Assembly (NCBI GenBank): GCA_022113835.1
Contig: JAILWY010000021.1
Coordinates: 1,922,001 to 1,986,000, forward strand
DNA length: 64,000 nt
Reading direction: 5' to 3'
DNA from: Atopsyche davidsoni
Lineage: Eukaryota; Arthropoda; Insecta; Trichoptera; Hydrobiosidae
In this document: piece by piece, positions 44,289 through 56,280 of the stretch
Layout of the letters: the number at the start of each line of letters is the position of its first letter
Numbering within the stretch: position 1 is the first letter of the stretch
The notes under the pieces: model-generated
Told to the model about the DNA's origin: nothing
Seen by the model: only the letters and a program-made list of their open reading frames with translations
The model's database searches: none
Made by a program: the position numbers and the translations under genes

Positions 44289-46857
44289 CAATAAAAACCT
44301 GTATAGGCAAAATCGTACTTCCTGTGATACGGTCGTCACAAAAATCAATAAAACATTTACATTGTTTATATATTGTATGACATAGCTCTAGTAAAAATAA
44401 ATACAGCATATAATATGATATTAAAGGTGTTTTAAATAAAGGAATTTAATTCATGAAGTTCCTTGAGAAAAATAACGAATTTATGAATTCCAATAAAATA
44501 CATGCTAGCTTTATAATTGAACGATGAGTTCAGTAAAATATAAATGTATTTTTTGCATCGTTGTTTATTGTATCTAAAAATCGAGAAAAATTATTTTAAA
44601 AGAATGCACTAAAAAAGATATTAAAACACCCAGCGTGTACATTTATAATATTTTATGTGTTTACGTTTTGTAAGCTTTATTGCAGCGATGGTTATTTAAA
44701 AACCTGCAAAAATAAGTACACGTAAAAATATGAAGCTCACTTAGACTGTTTTAATATCGCAATTAGATTTTATGTGACGTTAATTTGTACTCGGTGCACT
44801 TTATTGCGTTTATACTCGGACATTTATGTATCATTTTCTAATTCATAGAACAGGAATAATGCCGACGTGAAAAGCGGGATCTGAGCGAAAATAAATTACT
44901 TGTTTATGCGTTGTTATTGCGTTCACCGCATCAAACATAACAGGTGTTGCGGACACCGGGCTGTATATTCCCACAGGTTTCTTGCCCTCATCCACATCTG
45001 AAGGAGTTAACGACCTACGATAGATTACATTGGCAATTTATTCGGGGAAGCACCCGATTTCCTCAAACGATTTAACTGGATACACAGGTCGCACAACAAG
45101 AACTCTTTATTTTTAAAAAAAATATTAGACAATCTAAACACACGGGATTCAGATAAGGTATTCAATTTCGTGTAATTTCGCTGTGGAAACGTCAATATTT
45201 CAACACACAAAAAAACTTTAAATAATCAACAGCTGATTCATCACAATAAAAAATCCTATTAGTCTTTAGTAAATTTTCTTAAAGTAAATATTTTTAAACG
45301 CTCGTTCATAAACATTTCGTAAAAAATGAGACCAAAGTTTATTTGATTCTTCAATATACAAGGCTTTATAGCAAACTGCTCTATGTGCACTCAAAGAGAA
45401 GCGAACATTTAACATAAAATAAAATGTTTCACAAATTTACGACTCTCTGCCTATGCAAGAAAGCTTAGAAATCCCAACTGCACAATCCCAAAACCCTAGC
45501 TAATTAATTGCATTCAAGTCGAAAATAAGAATCCAACAAGATACTAGTAGTTGATCTAAAATGCAATATTTACACATCTAATAAGACAGTTAAAGCTTCT
45601 AATGCAACTTTTAATATGAATGTGATCCCGCGCAGTTCAAATGCACATGAGCTTACTTTTCACTAAAATCCTAGATCGGCATCGATATAAAACGTTATTA
45701 TACCAAGAAATTTCCATTCTCGTTCCTCGTGGTAAATTTTATGATGTCATTAATAGATTTCTTGGAAGTTTTGCTTTGTTAACGCAAATAAACAGAGCCC
45801 ATAAAAATTATTCGTGTCGAGTGATATTGAGTCCAGATCCTGAGTAGGTGGTCATGAGTGCGTCTTCGTGGTCGGTCGGAGATAACCCTCGAACAGGTGG
45901 AGAGGTCATCCGATAAGAAACGGTGTCAATAGTTAAAACGATTAATATACTTTTTAAGTTAAACAATATCAAACTACTTCATAATCTTTCAATTAAAACC
46001 ACACGTGTATCTAATAAATAGCTATCAAAGTTGATTTATTCCGTGTTAAGTAAAGCATCTACGATACAATTAAGTTGTTTAAACGTGTATGTATAATAAG
46101 TACTAGTGGCGATATGATCACTTTCTTAGTTTCCACAACCAATCGACGTGTTGTGGCAATAATACATATTGTTATTGGATACAGCATTCTTGGATTTTAA
46201 TGATCATATGGAAACTGGCCAGCAGTTATATCCACTGTACTGAAGTTATAGTGTAAGCTTTAAAATTTGCCTGCAATGATATCAATTACAGAAGCATTGG
46301 AAAGCATATAAAACTTTGTAGTATGTATATTATAAAATAGATTTTTATTTGTATTTCTAAATAAGGACTTGATTTTAATAATTTCAATACCCCTAAACCA
46401 ATTTGTAAAAAAAGAAAATATATATACTAAACTGAACACTGTGTGATAATAATTAATCAATTGATCTAGCTATTGATATAAATCATACAGACCTCACATC
46501 CATTAACAGTCAATACCAAACTATTATACCAGTCTCGATTAACTCCAATTCATAAAAGTGGTAAAACACACCAACAAGAACTAGTCCCATTAAATCCATC
46601 ACTACGGAGGAGTTATCTTCTGACTATTCCAAATTGCCCCTGCGCAGCCAACATTCTGAAATTATCTATCAAACATTTACGGGACCATTAATCAACCATA
46701 AGGGTCGAATATTTCTGAAAAATCAAAATATTTTTAAAAAATGTTACTAAATATATTCGTAAACATCTTGAAAATGTTACACGTTTTTATTTATTATATA
46801 TTTGATTTAGTTATTTTTTAACATTATAGTATATAACAGATTATACTTTTTTCTAAT
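44289..46857. other. AT-rich non-coding stretch
   Basis: No gene. Mid-GC patches at 44920-45020 and 45830-45910. A small frame at 45641-45847 ends in an IDRAHKNYS-like string and is not recognised. Confidence 0.3.
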
Positions 46858-46941
46858 TCACGAATTTTAAGCCACGCATTTTTCACCCATACAGCTTTAC
46901 TGTGTGTGCATAAATATTTGTCGTAAATCTGTGTACATCGG
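46858..46941. repeat. Interspersed repeat pair E, copy 2
   Basis: Matches 43888-43971 over ~84 bp in the same orientation, roughly 85% by eye. Confidence 0.65.
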
Positions 46942-47034
46942 CTTTTTTTACTTTATGAGATTATCTTTTGGTGTGTTTCTAGAAGTTTTATATATCTATC
47001 CTAAAGATATATCTTGCTTAAATATGTCAATCAG

Positions 47035-47175
47035 GATTTAAAGCGACGCCCCCCGCCGAGACGTCACGGCCGAGCGTTTGAAGTCCATGGGTTTGCATTT
47101 TGTGAATAGAAATCTAATCACGCGGCGTCTCCATGATGCCACGGCTGATGATAGTTATTTTTAGATGTTTTGTGG
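47035..47175. promoter_or_regulatory. Candidate constrained island
   Basis: GCGACGCCCCCCGCCGAGAC near 47043, then AGAAATCTAATCACGCGGCG near 47108 with an AATC-type homeodomain site. No exon. Confidence 0.25.
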
Positions 47176-47337
47176 GGTTAGAAAATTATCCCTTCAATGT
47201 AACGTAATTTTCATTACCTGAATACAGGGTTGATGTTGGTGCTCTTTTGAAAAGGAGATACAAGTAAATTGCAATATTAGGACTCATCATTTTATAACCA
47301 CGATTTCAAAGCATAATTTAGTCAATTGCATTAGAAA

Positions 47338-47505
47338 ATATTGTCCAAAGAAAAATCGAAGGAAGAAGAGGCATTGGAAGGAAAAAAAACTAACGTAGAT
47401 GCAAAATTGACGTATGTGGCTGGAGGTCGGGAGTACAGCCAAACTAGAAGGGACAAACATGTATTCAGTGAACCTTCTCTAAGAAGAGGTACTGGGAAAA
47501 TATAA
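47338..47505 (+). mobile_element. LINE C-terminal relic (copy A6)
   Basis: The + frame reads IVQRKIEGRRGIGRKK, then after a one-base shift MQN, stop, RMWLEVGSTAKL and GTNMYSVNLL, in the order of QGKIEGKRGIGRKK-SWLRNIR.W-ELF-F.EMVANL of insect RTE/CR1-like proteins. It overlaps in content with A3 and A1, supporting one common family. Confidence 0.75.
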
Positions 47506-47529
47506 AAAAATAGGTTTTCACAGATGTAA

Positions 47530-47895
47530 ATTATCAAAATTTAAATTTCTGCGTTTGGTGACATTGACGCCCGCCTTCAGGTCCACTATAAATTACGGTA
47601 AATTCATTTTTCAATGTGACCATTGCAGTCGATAGAGCTGTGCAAAATACCGCCAAGTACACATATTCTGGGAATGTAATAAAATTTAAATCAATAACGG
47701 GATCTGTTTTTCCTGCGAACCCCTCTGAAGACTCCGTTTCAAATAAAAGCCGGAGAGCATTGCGCCCCTGCACAACCCCGCAAAGGTTATTTGATTCGCA
47801 ACATAAAAACATTAGCAAGGCGATAAAATCATAATTACCGGCACCGATCGGCAGGCGCCGCTCCAATCACACGGAGGAGGAGACAAACGCGGAAA
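47530..47895. promoter_or_regulatory. Large constrained-looking island
   Basis: About 360 bp of even base composition, open on both strands for >200 bp (+47616-47834, -47866-47534), without a recognisable peptide or splice pair. Contains GGTTATTTGATTCGCAAC near 47784 and GATAAAATCATAATTACCGG near 47822. Dual-strand openness means stop-like triplets are scarce, which could reflect constraint on TAA/TGA-poor binding sites or just composition. Confidence 0.3.
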
Positions 47896-48082
47896 CTCCG
47901 CTTAAAAAATATATTTTCATGTACAAAAAAAAATTCATATTCGATCTATTTTTATAAGTCTCGGAGAATGCGGATATAACCACCAAAAAAAAAAACAGTG
48001 TTCAAGTAATTTGTTTAAGTGTATTTTTTTTTTTCTTTCAGTTCGAATTTTTAAGCGATGTTATTAAGGGTCCGGGTCCCAT

Positions 48083-48437
48083 AATCGAGTTTTTTTTTTA
48101 TCATTTTTAGTCCGTTTTGCGAAAAATCGACTGCACCAATCAAAAATATTTAAATGCAAAAAGTTTGATACATCCCTCCTTCCGAACACAATATATTTTT
48201 ATTTCTTATAAATTTACTATTAATATGATAAATATGTGTTTTTCCGATTAAAGTGTAGGAATTTGGAGATTCGTCGGGGACATTTTCCAAGAATCCTAAA
48301 CATTTAAAAGTCTCTTTTTCAATTGGAATTAAAAGATTAAATATAAAACATGTGCGTCTTATTAATTTAAAAATTAAAAAAAAAAAATCTTCAACAAACT
48401 TTGGTTTTGAAAAGTCGTCATTTTATCCAATTTTTCA
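48083..48437. repeat. Long repeat pair G, copy 1
   Basis: About 355 bp matching 49675-50035 in the same orientation: GCGAAAAATCGACTGCACCA, GATAAATATGTGTTTTTCCG, AAGAATCCTAAACATTTAA, AAACTTTGGTTTT.GAAAAGT. No coding. Element type unknown. Confidence 0.85.
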
Positions 48438-48589
48438 ACATCTTCAAGATTTTATTTTACTCTGAAAATGGACGTTAATTAAATAATAAAAAATAGATAA
48501 ATATAATTTATAGTTTTTTTAATAATCTGTAAAAACAATCAACTTTCGATATAGAAAAATAAAGTGACAATTAAATTAATTAATGACAC

Positions 48590-48910
48590 GATTTCGCCAG
48601 GTAATGGACTGCCTCTGATGTCCGGTTGGACAGAGGTTGAAATTCGGCAGTCCTGGCCGCCGAGACAATTGGAGAAGCAACAAAATGGACGCACCCGGCT
48701 ACGCATCGCTCCCGCTCGGATCGACGACGACGACGAAGGCGTCTCAAATAAAACGACCGCCGTTAAGCTATGCAGGAAAAATTCTGGGCCGGCTGTTAAC
48801 GGGCCAGGTGCGCGCGGGGCGGCCCGCGGTCCGGGCATAACCGTAAAAACTCAACGGCCCGCGGCCCCTCTAAAAATACCTGGCGCCATGGCCGTAGGTG
48901 CTGGAACAAA
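48590..48910. other. GC-rich island
   Basis: CpG-dense (GATCGACGACGACGACGAAG near 48719; GCGCGCGGGGCGGCCCGCGG near 48811). A 139-codon + frame (48564-48983) and antisense frames exist through composition. No domain seen and no splice pair chosen. Confidence 0.35.
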
Positions 48911-49674
48911 CTTAATACCTGCAAAATTTCACGACTGGGTTAAAATTGTTTTCAATGGTGTTGACACATTCAAAACCACCTGATTTCCACCATAAATACT
49001 AGACAATCTCAATAATGACACTTCTTCATCGAAAATACTTCCATGAATTTAGATTCGAGACAAAGTCTGACTACACACATTACTTTAAATACTTGGAATT
49101 AACACATAAAACACATTAAATTATAAAAATATAATAACGTATGCATGTAGATGTATATTTGTGGTACCCGGCCCATTTATCTGGAATAACCTCAGTCGCA
49201 ACGTAAAAAAAGCATCGAAGCTAAAAGGTGGACAAACTGTTTCATTATTCATTAATCGGATGTGAAATAACTTCTGTCCAAGATCTACCTACAGAGGATC
49301 CTAAATCTTTGACCAGATAGCCAGACGTAACCCAGACAATCTGGAAAAATTAATGACTGTTGGCAAACTGCCACCAAGACGTGGGACAGGAAAATAGTGA
49401 GCACGTTTGAATGACCAGGTGATGGAATCCACGGAAAACATCCTCGTATCATCACGTAGAAAGAGATGAGCAAACAATTCGTAAGGACAATCAACACATT
49501 GGACACAAACCCTATTGAGATGATACTATATAAAATCAAAATTAACCCAGTATACAAATCCAATACCATAACGTTTCAAATTATATTGGGTTTATAGTTT
49601 TATTTTGCACGCTCAGTTTTTATTGAACGACTTCGATAAGAATAGAGCGACTTATCGATGTAACCGGAAGTCAC
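48911..49674. other. Non-coding stretch
   Basis: AT-rich, with a 94-codon minus frame at 49285-49569 lacking a recognised domain. Confidence 0.3.
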
Positions 49675-50035
49675 ATATTCGAGGTTTTTTTATCGTTTTT
49701 CTCGTACCTATTGCGAAAAACCGACTGCACCAATCAAAAAAATTTAAATGCAAAAAGTTAGATACAGCCCTTCTTTCAAAACGAAGATTTTTTTATTTCT
49801 TGTAAATTTACTTTTAGTATGATAAATATGTGTTTTTCCGATTGAAGTATCCGGAATTTGGAGTTTCGTTATGTACCTGTCCCAAGAATCCTAAACATTT
49901 AAGAGTCCTTTTCTCAACTGGAATTAAATGATTAATTATATACGCTCTCTAGAAAATTAGTTTGAAATTAAAAAAAAAAAAATCTTTAACAAACTTTGGT
50001 TTTTGAAAAGTTGTCATTTTATCCAATTTTTTTTT
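49675..50035. repeat. Long repeat pair G, copy 2
   Basis: Second copy of 48083-48437, about 1.6 kb away in direct orientation. Divergence by eye is 15-20%, so the duplication is old or the two are independent insertions. Confidence 0.85.
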
Positions 50036-50330
50036 TATGTAGGTCGGAATAAACTGATACGTTTTGTAGCCATGTGAGCAGCTACTTGTAAGGCGAGCAC
50101 GCCACTGGAGACCGGAGGTTGTGGCGTACCTTGGGGCTGTGCCGCGCCGGTGTTGCGGGTGTATTTCGGGAGGTGTAAAAATATATTTAGTGTTCCGTGT
50201 GAAGGGTTGCGCAGCCCGGCCACGTGGCTCGGATGCCACGCTCGAAATTGCCACAGTCATAAACTTAGGCACGGTATAAATACATGCTGAAAATATTACC
50301 AACGCTTTTTAAAGATTTCATATCGGCGGG
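50036..50330. other. GC-rich island
   Basis: GTGCCGCGCCGGTGTTGCGG near 50139 and GCAGCCCGGCCACGTGGCTC near 50211. Open on minus in two frames without a recognised domain. 50331-50890 is AT-rich and empty. Confidence 0.3.
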
Positions 50331-50890
50331 GTCAATGAACTCTATCGCTCATAAATAGCATATTTATCGACATTTTCAATATCTCTATATTTTTTCATAA
50401 TTCTATTGTCATTGCTGAAATTTTTAAAATATCACCTCCTGAAGCGTATGAATCCAAAGACTTTTACGACTAGCAGCAATTTCTATGCCTCGTTGTTTAC
50501 CTTCAACAATCTTACGCAGTTACGCGTTATCAGTTTTACAGTTCTTCAAACGATAGAAATTTAAGCTTAAAATATAAAAAGTGTAGTATAATATCATTCA
50601 AATGCATAAGCTTATTCTCATTTCATACTTATTTAGATAAGCACAAGATTTCTCCGTGTAATATACGCATAAGTAAATATGCTATTTTTAAAGACGGGCT
50701 GAGTGCATGGTTATTATTAATTGAATCCAAATCTTAAGTACAAAAATATCTTGCTTTTTTGTGAAAACACACCTGAATATCATATAATATATAATGTAGT
50801 ATAATATGTGCCTTTAACAAGCAATCAACATTGCATTTCAACAGACATTAGCCGTTACCGATCCTCACACCGCAGTTCTGGAGATATTTC

Positions 50891-51200
50891 GCCGTTAATA
50901 TAGTGGTGGTATTAAGCTCTTAACATTACCATCAAAATGCCGGCTCATAATAGCGCATGGGCCACCTGGAGTGCGCGGCGACTCTGCAGACCCCAGACGA
51001 CCTCCATACTCCATAACACCCACGCACCCCTGCGGCATACAAGGACGCACCACCCACCCCACCCACTCCACCCCACTCCACTCCACCCCGCCCCACGTAA
51101 TGACTATCTACCCGCTGCGGTCAAGCGGTCGGCACGCCGCCTAAATCGTCACTCTATATGGGTGTACAGTGTATCCAACAGTGGTGTACTAGGTACTGCG
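50891..51200. repeat. Mid-GC block with C-rich (CCACT/CCACC)n array
   Basis: 51047-51097 is a degenerate run of CCACCC/CCACTC units. Frames through it (poly-HPxP) are artefacts. The flanking part (50940-51020) is complex and unclassified. 51201-51545 is AT-rich and empty. Confidence 0.7.
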
Positions 51201-51545
51201 AAGCCAAGCATTCTACCTCTAGAAATTTCTGTAAAAGTGTTGTTGTCATGTTTTCGGTGTAGCAAATGTTTTCAATACAAATGAAGTTTGATTTATACGA
51301 TCCGGCCACACGCGTTACGGCAGCAACTTCACTACTTCAGAAAAAAAAAAAGCATGTTTTAAAATTACCATTAAACATATCCATGCTTAAATTACAATTT
51401 TTTATTGTTTGTAGTATTAATATTTTGTCAAAAATCAAATATTTATTTTTAATAATATTAGTATTTTTGAGAAAATTAAATAAAATGAATAGATACTCAA
51501 ATCGGAGATCTGTTTTAATACGACATTATAAATTTTAATTTTATT

Positions 51546-51728
51546 CTTGTTGAGGTACAAGGCATTTGATTCGTGAAGACCCATTATTATAATGATAAAA
51601 GTACCTTTGTATTTTGTCTTCACTTTGAGTTTATTAAAATTATTTGCATTACTAGTTTCGACCCTATACACTGGGTCATCATCAGATGCTTAACTAAATC
51701 TACATCTGATGATGACCCAGTGTATTTT
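51546..51728 (-). mobile_element. Family C element with hammerhead motif (copy C2)
   Basis: Starts with CTTGTTGAGGTACAAGGCAT and TTGATTCGTGAAGACCC, the reverse complement of the right end of C1 (15597 leftwards), then the shared TTTGTATTTTGTCTTCACTT arm, the hammerhead and a truncated return arm ending at AGTGTATTTT. This defines one true end of the family and shows the palindrome is a recurrent form. Confidence 0.8.
51646..51689 (-). ncRNA. Hammerhead ribozyme motif (C2)
   Basis: Stem I GCAT/ATGC, core CTGATGA plus T, stem II GACCC/GGGTC (loop AGTGTATA), GAA, stem III ACTAGT, A at the cleavage site. All core bases agree with 15454-15497. The only difference is in loop II, where change is tolerated. 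Confidence 0.65.
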
Positions 51729-52480
51729 GAAATTTGAAAATGAAATTTTATTGTTATTTGTATGTATACTGTTTTTTTTACGTTTTACCTGCAGCTAATA
51801 ATGATTTTATATTAGTTAGATTAATGACTAGTTTACATTTAAAAAAAAAAACTCTAAAATGTCTGCGAACACAAACAAAATAACCAATTGTTTGGGAGTT
51901 ATTTATGTTTTGAAAATTGTAATAAAACACAAAATATTATGCTTTTTTTGTTTTGGAACCGTTACGTATTTGGTCGGATAGTATAAGTCAACCGAAATTT
52001 TTATTATTATTGTCACCATGAATTCTACTACTTGAAATTTTTTTTTAAACCGAAGCATTATTATGGCGATTTAGACAATTGATGTACCTAACTCACGTGA
52101 TTGTCACCAATTCTAAATAAATGGATGAATTTTATAACATTTTATAATTACTGGACTAATTCATTTTGAATGAATGATATGTACTTATAAAATACTCAAA
52201 GTAATAACTTCAAAATATAATTTCATGAATATACATGATGCTAAATGCACAATAATTTAGAATTATCATTACTTAAATTGAAAAAAACAAACTAGATAAT
52301 TTAAAACACAAGCCAACAAAAATATAATAAAATCGTAGGAGAGATATATGCGTATAGGTGTTATTTAGAAATAAAGACGAAAGAACGGCTGTATAGTGAC
52401 GACTACGGCAGCAGTATAATATTTAATAACTTTATTTTTCGTTGATTTACAAATTCATAAATACAAAAGTATTTACGTGT
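51729..52480. other. AT-rich spacer
   Basis: Nothing recognised. Confidence 0.3.
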
Positions 52481-52700
52481 AAATAAACAGTCCGCTGCTC
52501 TAGTTGTGCGTGCGAATTACGAAAAACTTGCGTCGCCGATTGAAGAATGGGAGCGGGCGCAATAGAAACGTCTTCATAAAGTCCCGTGCGTACGCCTCCT
52601 CAGAGAAAATGCATAAATTATAAGATAACTTGACTTCTGGCTGGCGATGGACCCTCCAGTCGGGGAACTCACAATCGGAGAGAATAATAAAATTTTATTG
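52481..52700. other. Mid-GC block
   Basis: Complex sequence (GTCCCGTGCGTACGCCTCCT near 52580; GGACCCTCCAGTCGGGG near 52649) without a gene. Confidence 0.3.
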
Positions 52701-52984
52701 CCTCTTTTTATACGTCAAGCTGTTCGGTTCCTTGAGAGTTTATCAACCTTTCGAAAATTATCTGATTGCGCAATAAGAATTGAGCGTATAATAATATGCA
52801 TAGATTGATCCAAAATTAATAACGATACAACGAGACTATTGCATCATTAATATACACTAGATATAGATTGCATCCGATGTATACAAAACAAATAAAAAAT
52901 CGAAATGACGCTGTGCTTATGTGTTTTACTCAATCACTCAGAACAAAAACAAGAACGCAAGTGAAGCCAATTTGCCTATCTACC

Positions 52985-53060
52985 TAATGGTTGTGCAATA
53001 GTTAGCAAGATTGCTTGTTGAGAAGCTCTGGGTTCAAATCCGTTTTTCAATTTATCTTCT
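52985..53060 (+). repeat. tRNA-derived SINE-like head
   Basis: Box A-like TAGTTAGCAAG (52999-53009) and box B GGTTCAAATCC (53031-53041), with GCTT..AAGC between them as a possible anticodon stem. The T-stem is broken (CTGGG / CCGTT). Only one copy in the window; the downstream SINE body is not defined. Confidence 0.4.
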
Positions 53061-54185
53061 GATATTGTAAAAATTATGAATTGGACGGGCTAAAAGTTTC
53101 TCGAGAAAAAAACATATCAGATTTCCCTGTATACAAAAAGATAAATGCCAAAAACGCATCGACCTGGATACAACTTCAATTACATCTGAACTATTTATAC
53201 AGCGAAGCGTAGCTATAGACCACGTTATAAATATCTAAATTGGTAATTTTTTTAAATTCCAACAGCTTGCCTAGTCTAACAAATTACCGCCATATAATGT
53301 TGATAATGGAGTTCAATGATTCGTTTTTTGAGCTTATCAAGTAAACACGATATCAGTGGAGAGATGTGAGAGGTTATCGCAGCTACAATATTTGAAAGTA
53401 CAGATGTATCACATTGCCGGTAATTTTTCCTTACCAAAAACAAGCTTCGAAAATTATTTCAAAGAAACGAAACAATCACTGCCAGGTTTTTGCCAATACG
53501 GATCTCAAAAATCATTAAAATTGATCGAAATTATTGCAATATTTTAACAACGAACAATACGTGTGTCATGGAGGTCAAAATATCACAAACACGCTCATAA
53601 CATACTGATTTGTCATCACCCCCCTTAAATTTGCTTTGAGACCATCTTTCTTTAGTTGCCTCCTTCTTCAGTAGAGCTGAGGTCATTTTCAGCGCAGTTC
53701 AGTCCCCCAAGTTTTATTTAGCATGCAAGGTCATCCATCATCAATCCTACCCAAATCCTTCATATTACGAACTTATTACGTTGGTACGGAATTTAAAAAA
53801 AATGCACTGTTGTGCTAGTTAACACATACTTTAAAAAAAGTACTGCTAAAATACAAGACATGACTCAAGTGCTGAAAGACTCTGAATAATCTAATTGGCG
53901 TGTGCGCTATTTCTTGTCACTTGATTATACCAGTTTTTACTGGTTACAATATTCACATTTTTGAAAATAAATGCAAACAACGTTGTCTCTAACGCACATA
54001 AGATCGATATAAAAAAATATATTGTTACCAAAACTAGCACGGCGTGCCTAAAAGTTGAGTCTCCATTAGATCACTCAGCAACAGCCTTAATACAACTCAA
54101 GATACGACGACGTCAAGATTTTAAGAACCTCTCATGCCAAGTTTGTTTATTATCTCTCACAAACAGTGTTTACCATAAACACTAA
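53061..54185. other. AT-rich non-coding stretch
   Basis: Short frames only. No gene or repeat recognised. Confidence 0.3.
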
Positions 54186-54520
54186 TAATCCGAGACCGAG
54201 CGCCGGAGATAGTCGGACTAGAAATCCAAATCTTCATTTGCAGGCAAATAATATAAAAACAAAATATACATCGGCCGAAACTTCGACCCTGACCGTGATA
54301 GCTTCCAGATGTGACGGAGCGAGAGGCACGATGGGCCCGCGGCACGGGAGAGAGCGAGACGGCACTCCCGGAGGAGCTATTTAAAAATGACGCCGGTCTA
54401 TATTTGTATCACTCGGGATGTCAAAAGACAAGAGTATTTTTGTGCAGCCACGGAGACTTGAAGTGCAACGAATGCATTTTGAAGTACCTCCGCCTGCATC
54501 GAGGAAGAGAAGACTTATTC
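54186..54520. other. Mid-GC block
   Basis: GATGGGCCCGCGGCACGGG near 54329. Open on + (54311-54619, containing CSHGDLKCNECILKYLRLHR, a Cys/His-bearing stretch) but not a recognisable zinc finger. 54521-55480 is AT-rich and empty. Confidence 0.3.
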
Positions 54521-55480
54521 ATTTTCAAGCCGAGCATAATTGTAACAATAATAATCGTTAAGACATATCCATCAGAAAGAAAATATAAGCACTGCATTAC
54601 GATTATTTTGTATTTATAAATATAAACAACGGATATCATCAGGTGTGTACTGAGCATTGGTGCATGGTTTGTGATAAAACGTCCATCTGAGATACTCGAT
54701 GCTATCTAATTTTGATTGGATAATTATTTTCATCACATGTCAGCTAAGATATCAGCTTCAATGCTGTCGCACACACCAATTATTAATGTCACACACCAAA
54801 ACAACTGTATACAAACTATCAAAAATTTTACTCGCTGCTATGAAAGGTGAGTCTTTAAATTTCTTTAAAATATATATATCATTTATAATATATGGTGATT
54901 CTCTTCCGCGTGGGGATGATAAATGATCTATTCGATAAAATAAAAGTGCAGTTGACGGGATATTTATATAAAATGATTTATCTTACTGGGTTGTCATGTA
55001 AATCAGCCGAATCTACTTTCGTATTACATGATCCACATCAGCTGACTCAGCGAGATTACAAAGCACCATCACGGACTGATATCCCTTCCACGCGTAAGTC
55101 ATTCTCGTTAAATTAATAGTAATTACATTCACGATAACCTGTCTTCAAAAGTTCACCGAGAATGCTTTTTATAAACAAATCGAGTATTCAGTCGGATAGC
55201 AATCTATCAACAAATCGAAGGTTTGTTTATTTGAGAAATTAAATATACATACTGGCAAATATATTATATGTTATTTTATTTAAAATAAAAACCGCAATTT
55301 CATTGATGAACGCAGGTGCTTTAATTCTGTCTCGGTAAAACATATATTTTAAAAAAATGCTTATATCCGTTGATAAACTGGCATACGGAGTGACCGCAAA
55401 ATCCGGTCTCCTCGTAATAATTAAAAATACATACATCGATTATACAATTCAGTGCAATAATTTTTCGCATAGCTGATGTG

Positions 55481-56280
55481 AGAATTCCTATCCCTTCGGG
55501 GTGAAGGGAGGATTGAATCCCCCGTCCCCCCGCGCTGTCACGTGACCCGGGCCCCATTACGCAAGTCAACCGGCAAAATGCCCCACGTGGGCTGTCAAAA
55601 TCAGCTGACCGACCTGGCTTCCTCTGCGGCTTGGCCTGCTTTCTCCTCGTCTTCGGCGCCTGCATTCTCGAACCGAGGACCTCCCCTCCGCGAGGCCGCA
55701 CCATCACCCGCGGCGGCACTCATGCGCCGACCACTCCGATATCGAAGCACAACTATTCACAGCGCGATTGCCGAAAATCTGTCACTGGCCGAATTGCAAC
55801 AAAAACAGTTTGAAAAAATAATTTATCGTTATTTACATTGTCACTTGATTTGAGAAAACATTCGCAGCGGTGGAACAGCGTTAGCGCGCTCGTGCGCTCG
55901 GGGGAGCGCAGAAAATCACAAAGCCGGCCACAAACGCACTCGGTCCGCCGCGCTGAAAATCCAAACTGACAGTAAAAACAAAACACGAGCGGGCGGAAAC
56001 GGAACCGCCGCGAGCGCGCGCGTTCGGAAAGTCACGTGGGCGAGGCGCGGCGCCGGCGAGTGACGGCGGGGCCCGAGCACGCCGGCTCCGCGGGGCCGAG
56101 GGACGCCGCCCCCGCCCCGCCCGCCCCGCCCGCCCATTGGCCCACCTGCGCCCGCCTCCCACCTGTCTCGCTTGCGCCGCCCGCGCCCGCCGCCACGCGC
56201 ACCGCTGCCAACTCCGGGCGCACCGGCACTCACCGCCACCGCCACCGCCACCGCCACCGCCGCCGCGCACTCTGACATTG
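55481..56280. promoter_or_regulatory. Large CpG island
   Basis: About 800 bp, the longest and most GC-rich island in the window. 55985-56270 is almost pure G+C with many CpG (GGCGAGGCGCGGCGCCGGCG near 56038) and ends in a (CCGCCA)n array (56233-56264). Frames of 100-139 codons occur in four of six frames, so none is evidence of a gene. It could be a promoter or first exon region of an unseen gene, or an unmethylated regulatory island. No TATA, initiator or donor could be chosen. Confidence 0.35.

Noticed and set aside
48564..48983. 139-codon + frame in the GC island
   Set aside because: Open frames occur on both strands, no domain or homologue was recognised, and both ends run into AT-rich filler without splice signals.
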